DNA of 64,000 nt from JAGWBD01 sp965220615 (lineage in GTDB: Bacteria; Chloroflexota; Anaerolineae; Aggregatilineales; Phototrophicaceae). The translations under genes and the position numbers were made by a program. Location of the stretch: assembly GCA_965220615.1 (NCBI GenBank), contig CBDCQL010000002.1, positions 1,054,001-1,118,000 of the forward strand. The letters are read 5' to 3'. Under the pieces are notes generated by a model. That model was not told the DNA's origin, did no database searches, and was given only the letters and a program-made list of their open reading frames with translations. Positions 60,578-64,000 of this stretch are shown one piece after another (the stretch's first letter is position 1; each line of letters opens with the position of its first letter).

Positions 60578-61435
60578 TTATCGCAACAGGTCCGGGATTT
60601 GCTCCGGGTTTTCTGCAACGCGGGCGCCAGCGTTGCGCAGGGCTTCAATCTTGCTGGCTGCGGTGCCTTCAGTGCCCTCGATGATGGCGCCGGCGTGCCC
60701 CATACGCGTACCCTCCGGGGCGCTGGCGCCGGCAATGAAAGCGGCCACCGGTTTGGTCATGTGTTCCCGGATGAAGTCCGCGGCGTCGATTTCTGCGCGC
60801 CCGCCGATTTCACCGAGGATGGCAATCTTCTCTGTCTGCGGATCTTCTTCAAACAGCCGCAGCACGTCGACAAAACTGGTGCCGATGACCGGGTCGCCAC
60901 CGATTCCGATGCAGGTCGTCTGGCCCATGCCGGCCTGGGAAAGCGCGTAGACGACTTCATAGGTCAGGGTCCCGCTGCGCGAGACCACGCCGACGTTGCC
61001 AGGCGTCGCGATGAAACCCGGCATGATGCCGATTTTGGCCAGCCCCGGGGATAGCAACCCCGGGCAATTGGGGCCGACCAGACGGCAACCCGTCTGCTTC
61101 ACGTGGTGCATGACCTTCATCATGTCCCGCACAGGGATGAATTCGGTCAGGCACACGACCAGGCGAATGCCGGCAAACGCCGCTTCACAAATCGCGTCGG
61201 GCGCAAACGCCGCCGGTACGGCGACCAGACTGACGTCCGCGCCGGTGACCTTTACGGCGCTCTCCACCGAATCAAAGACGGGTTTGCCTTCAAACCACTC
61301 GCCGCCCTTGCCCGGTGTAACGCCGCCGGCCACAGCGGTGCCATATTCGATCATCTTGCGAGTGTGGAAGCCGCCTTCGCGTCCAGTGATACCCTGAATG
61401 ATGACGCTGCTGTTTTCGTCGACAAGAATACTCAT
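60578..61435 (-). CDS. sucD: succinate--CoA ligase, alpha subunit
   Basis: A 285-residue alpha subunit. I-Q-G-I-T-G-R-E-G near residue 14 is the CoA-binding start, V-G-P-N-C-P-G-L near 122 is typical, and the active histidine lies in I-A-G-A-S-A-P-E-G-T-R-M-G-H-A-G-A near 246. It catalyses the phosphohistidine step of succinyl-CoA and succinate interconversion. It begins one base after sucC, so subunits are made together. Confidence 0.95.
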   Translation of the reverse strand: MSILVDENSSVIIQGITGREGGFHTRKMIEYGTAVAGGVTPGKGGEWFEGKPVFDSVESAVKVTGADVSLVAVPAAFAPDAICEAAFAGIRLVVCLTEFIPVRDMMKVMHHVKQTGCRLVGPNCPGLLSPGLAKIGIMPGFIATPGNVGVVSRSGTLTYEVVYALSQAGMGQTTCIGIGGDPVIGTSFVDVLRLFEEDPQTEKIAILGEIGGRAEIDAADFIREHMTKPVAAFIAGASAPEGTRMGHAGAIIEGTEGTAASKIEALRNAGARVAENPEQIPDLLR

Positions 61436-61436
61436 G

Positions 61437-62597
61437 TCAGAGAGTCTTTCCCGCAGCGTCCACTGCCATGCGAGCCGCTTCGGTCAGTGTACCCGCCGCA
61501 TGAATGCCGGAGAGACCGGCATCGTTGATGATGCGACTGCCTTCCTCTGCGTTGGTGCCCTGCAGTCGAATGATCATGGGGACCTGGAGTTGGACTTCCT
61601 CACAGGCGGTGAGAATGCCGTGGGCGACCTCGTCGCCGCGGGTGATGCCGCCGAAAATGTTGCAAAGCACAACCTTCACGTTCTCGTCCTGCAAGATGAT
61701 CCGCAGGGCGGTCGCGACGGTATCGGCCCTGGCGCCTCCGCCAATGTCAAGAAAGTTGGCGGGGCCGATTCCGCTGGCTTCGCCATACAGCAGGGTCATG
61801 TCCATCGTAGTCATGGCCAGACCGGCGCCATTCACCATGCACCCGATTTGCCCGTCCAGGCGGACGTAACTTATGCCGGCCTCCCGGGCCATTTCTTCCG
61901 CCGCGGACAGTTCGGACGAATCATGCAGCGCTGCCAGTTGTGGCTGCCGGGGCAGGGCATTGTCATCGATCACCATTTTGCCGTCCAGCGCCAGCAAGGC
62001 ATCGTCTTCGGTGATGACCAGCGGGTTGATTTCGGCCAACTCGGCATCGCTCTCTTCAAAACACCGCACCAGCGCCGCCACGATCTGGCCGAATGCACGC
62101 CAGTGTTTTCTCGGCAAATCCATGGCGCTGGCGAGCTTGACTGCCTGGAACGTGAACAGGCCGGCGACGGGGTCCACGTGTTCCCGAACAATTGCCTCCG
62201 GCCTCAGGCGGTTGATCTCTTCAATCTCGACACCGCCTTCAGCCGAAGCCATCAAGACAGGTTTGCCCTCCGCGCGGTCATTGGCGATTCCCAAATAGAT
62301 TTCCTGGGCAATGCTGGCTGCCGGATCAATCAGGACCGACCGGACCCGGTGTCCCTTGATGTACATTCCCAGGATTGCACTGGCGTGTTCACGTGCTTCC
62401 TCAGGCGTGTTTGCCAGCCTTATGCCGCCGGCCTTGCCACGCCCACCCACCAGCACCTGCGCCTTGACCGCGACCGGGCAACCGGCTTGCTGCGCCAGCG
62501 AGAAGGCTTCTTCGGAGCCATGGGCCACAGATCCCTCCGGCACCGGAATGCCGAATTCCGCAAAGCGGGCCTTGGACTGATATTCGTGGAGATTCAA
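61437..62597 (-). CDS. sucC: succinate--CoA ligase, ADP-forming type beta subunit
   Basis: A 386-residue beta subunit beginning M-N-L-H-E-Y-Q-S-K. The ATP-grasp lysines are in A-V-K-A-Q-V-L-V-G-G-R-G-K-A-G-G near residue 45, and the C-terminal ligase part has F-L-D-I-G-G-G-A near 270 and N-I-F-G-G-I-T-R-G-D near 315. It is the usual bacterial length and order before sucD. It works in the TCA cycle with substrate-level phosphorylation. Confidence 0.95.
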   Translation of the reverse strand: MNLHEYQSKARFAEFGIPVPEGSVAHGSEEAFSLAQQAGCPVAVKAQVLVGGRGKAGGIRLANTPEEAREHASAILGMYIKGHRVRSVLIDPAASIAQEIYLGIANDRAEGKPVLMASAEGGVEIEEINRLRPEAIVREHVDPVAGLFTFQAVKLASAMDLPRKHWRAFGQIVAALVRCFEESDAELAEINPLVITEDDALLALDGKMVIDDNALPRQPQLAALHDSSELSAAEEMAREAGISYVRLDGQIGCMVNGAGLAMTTMDMTLLYGEASGIGPANFLDIGGGARADTVATALRIILQDENVKVVLCNIFGGITRGDEVAHGILTACEEVQLQVPMIIRLQGTNAEEGSRIINDAGLSGIHAAGTLTEAARMAVDAAGKTL

Positions 62598-62704
62598 GAT
62601 CCCTCGTCATGAGGTATGTTTCCATAGAGCCTGTGAAGTATAGCGCAAGCACCGGCAGGGACTCAATCGCCTGTTTGGAAACTGGCGCAAATCTTCCAGG
62701 GCCC

Positions 62705-62713
62705 TGGTATAAT
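62705..62713 (+). promoter_or_regulatory. extended -10 promoter of the LysM gene
   Basis: TGGTATAAT: perfect TATAAT at 62708-62713 with TGG extension, 57 bases before the start. No matching -35 is needed for such an element. It lies in the divergent gap with sucC. Confidence 0.6.
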
Positions 62714-62770
62714 GTGACGAGTGCTTCCGATGGTGACCATTCGCTTACAATCAGTTGTCCGGGTGAGACA

Positions 62771-64000
62771 ATGACCCCAGTGAAGTCAGTCAGTCTGCTG
62801 TTGCTGCCCCTGGTTCTGTTTGCCGCTCTGGCCATCACAGCCAGCGCCCAGGACGGAAATGCACTGGACAACCCGGGCTTTGAGGAAGAATTTGCAACAG
62901 GGGAGGGCGATGCGCTCATCGAGGTCGCCGAGAACTGGATTCCGTGGCACCGGGAACCGGAAAGTGACAATGCCCCGACCTGGCAACTCCTGCAGCCGGA
63001 GTTTCTGTCTGCACGGGCAACGGATGAGTTTTCCTACGTTCATGAAGGCGAAAACGCCCAGTCACTTCGCAGTTTTTATGCCACTTTCGATGGTGGTCTT
63101 TATCAGCAGATTGCGGAAGTGGAAACAAATTCGTGGTTGCGCTTTAGTGCATTCGCCTGGGTCTGGTCATCCGTAACCGATGATCGGGAACAAAGCGAAA
63201 GGGACGGAGACGTTTTTGTCCAGGTCGGCATTGACCCAGGTGGTGGCACCGATCCAGCAAGTGACGACGTCGTCTGGTCAGAGATTTCCTACGAGATATA
63301 CGACAGCTGGCGCGAATACGTCGTGGTTACCCAGGCTGCGGACGAGGACGTGACGGTCTTTATTCGCGCACTGGCCAACGAACCTGTGCGTAATACGCAG
63401 GTGTGGTTCGACCAAACCAGACTGGTCCTGGATGCATTTGACGAAGACGTTATTTCGGCCATGGCAGTGTCTATTGGGCCCACGCCTTTCCCCACCTCGG
63501 TTCCGACTTACCATATTGTGGGCGAAGGAGAGACTCTTGATACAATCGCCCTCCGCTATTCCACCAGTGTGATGGCAATTCTGGAAGCCAACAGTTTGAG
63601 CAACGCAAGCCTCGTTCATCCCGGTTACCAGCTTTCCATCCCCCTGGGGGCCGCGCCCGTTGTCACCCCCTTACCTGAGCTGGACGCCAGTTCGGCCTGG
63701 TATGTTGTCAGGGCCGGCGATACCTTCTCCGGAATCGCCGAGCTTTACGGCATCGAGGAAAGCGAACTTGCCCAACTGAACGTCGGGGTGAACGTAAACT
63801 TCCTCGTGGTGGGCCAGGCGCTGGTCGTGCCGGCGGTCCCTTCACCGCCCGCCAGCCAACAGAATTACACGGTTCGGCGCGGCAATACGCTAAATGACAT
63901 TGCCTTGAGATTCGGTGTTTCCATCGAAGATCTGGCGCGCGCCAACAACATCACGGAGACCAGTATTCTCGACGTGGGCCAGGTGCTGATCATTCCGTGA
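62771..64000 (+). CDS. secreted protein with three C-terminal LysM domains
   Basis: A 409-residue protein whose stop is the last codon of the window. The signal peptide from M-T-P-V-K-S ends at A-S-A before Q-D-G. Residues 30-220 form a carbohydrate-binding-like beta-sandwich (L-D-N-P-G-F-E, then W-L-R-F-S-A-F-A-W-V-W). A Pro/Thr linker (P-T-P-F-P-T-S-V-P-T) leads to LysM modules starting at about residues 247, 310 and 365, each with a G-E-T, G-D-T or G-N-T turn. LysM binds peptidoglycan-type glycans, so it is likely wall-associated. The architecture is common in Chloroflexota. Start codon chosen for the signal peptide; frame open to 62609. Confidence 0.82.
   Translation: MTPVKSVSLLLLPLVLFAALAITASAQDGNALDNPGFEEEFATGEGDALIEVAENWIPWHREPESDNAPTWQLLQPEFLSARATDEFSYVHEGENAQSLRSFYATFDGGLYQQIAEVETNSWLRFSAFAWVWSSVTDDREQSERDGDVFVQVGIDPGGGTDPASDDVVWSEISYEIYDSWREYVVVTQAADEDVTVFIRALANEPVRNTQVWFDQTRLVLDAFDEDVISAMAVSIGPTPFPTSVPTYHIVGEGETLDTIALRYSTSVMAILEANSLSNASLVHPGYQLSIPLGAAPVVTPLPELDASSAWYVVRAGDTFSGIAELYGIEESELAQLNVGVNVNFLVVGQALVVPAVPSPPASQQNYTVRRGNTLNDIALRFGVSIEDLARANNITETSILDVGQVLIIP

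Overview
The window is a gene-dense (about 60% GC by eye) bacterial chromosome segment with no rRNA, tRNA, CRISPR array, insertion sequence or prophage that I can see. Gene content and style point to Chloroflexota, probably an aquatic or host-associated Anaerolineae/Caldilineae/SAR202-type lineage. The pointers are exported proteins whose signal peptides end in A-x-A-Q-D, a LysM protein with a Pro/Thr linker, FecR-like one-pass proteins, several sulfatases, mandelate-racemase-type enolases, Rieske and phytanoyl-type oxygenases, and ThyX instead of ThyA. This placement is inference; no marker was aligned. No gene-free stretch exceeds about 150 bases.

1-11.3 kb: the 3' end of menE, then menH and an M19 dipeptidase (menaquinone branch), and a convergent TauE-like exporter. 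A co-directional run follows: VOC protein, M20 amidohydrolase, sulfatase, MFS transporter, a fused FAD/Fe-S 2-hydroxyacid dehydrogenase and a small membrane protein. 11.3-17.9 kb: a mannonate-dehydratase-like enolase, then a rhamnose/AI-2-type sugar ABC importer (ATPase, two permeases, binding protein) behind a near-consensus promoter and ending in a hairpin. 17.9-27.9 kb: RidA, a SulP transporter, a galactonate-dehydratase-like enolase, two SDRs (one resembling L-xylulose reductase), a LarA-superfamily isomerase, malate synthase, a YbdK-type ligase and a PhyH oxygenase.

27.9-35.4 kb: a BMP-type nucleoside binding protein with its own terminator, then a Rieske oxygenase translationally packed against the ABC ATPase, two permeases and a sulfatase. 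35.5-44.1 kb: an MsbA-like exporter, then a minus-strand operon larA - sulfatase - TIM-barrel epimerase - Zn alcohol dehydrogenase - hexulose-phosphate-synthase-like protein, divergent from a GH4 glycosidase. Together these look like a toolkit for importing sulfated or acidic sugars, desulfating, epimerising or dehydrating them, and feeding central metabolism.

44.1-64 kb is mainly housekeeping: a tandem PstS-like lipid- or wall-side protein, truncated haemoglobin, yebC-ruvC-ruvA-thyX, eno-pyk, cysteine desulfurase-mnmA, sucC-sucD and a three-LysM secreted protein. Within it lies a compact five-gene minus-strand cluster: ParB-fold protein, ACT protein, beta-rich protein, membrane-anchored JAMM protease and prepilin peptidase. 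No transcription factor of the LacI, GntR or DeoR type is encoded for the sugar genes, yet two of their promoters share an unusual palindromic -10 element.
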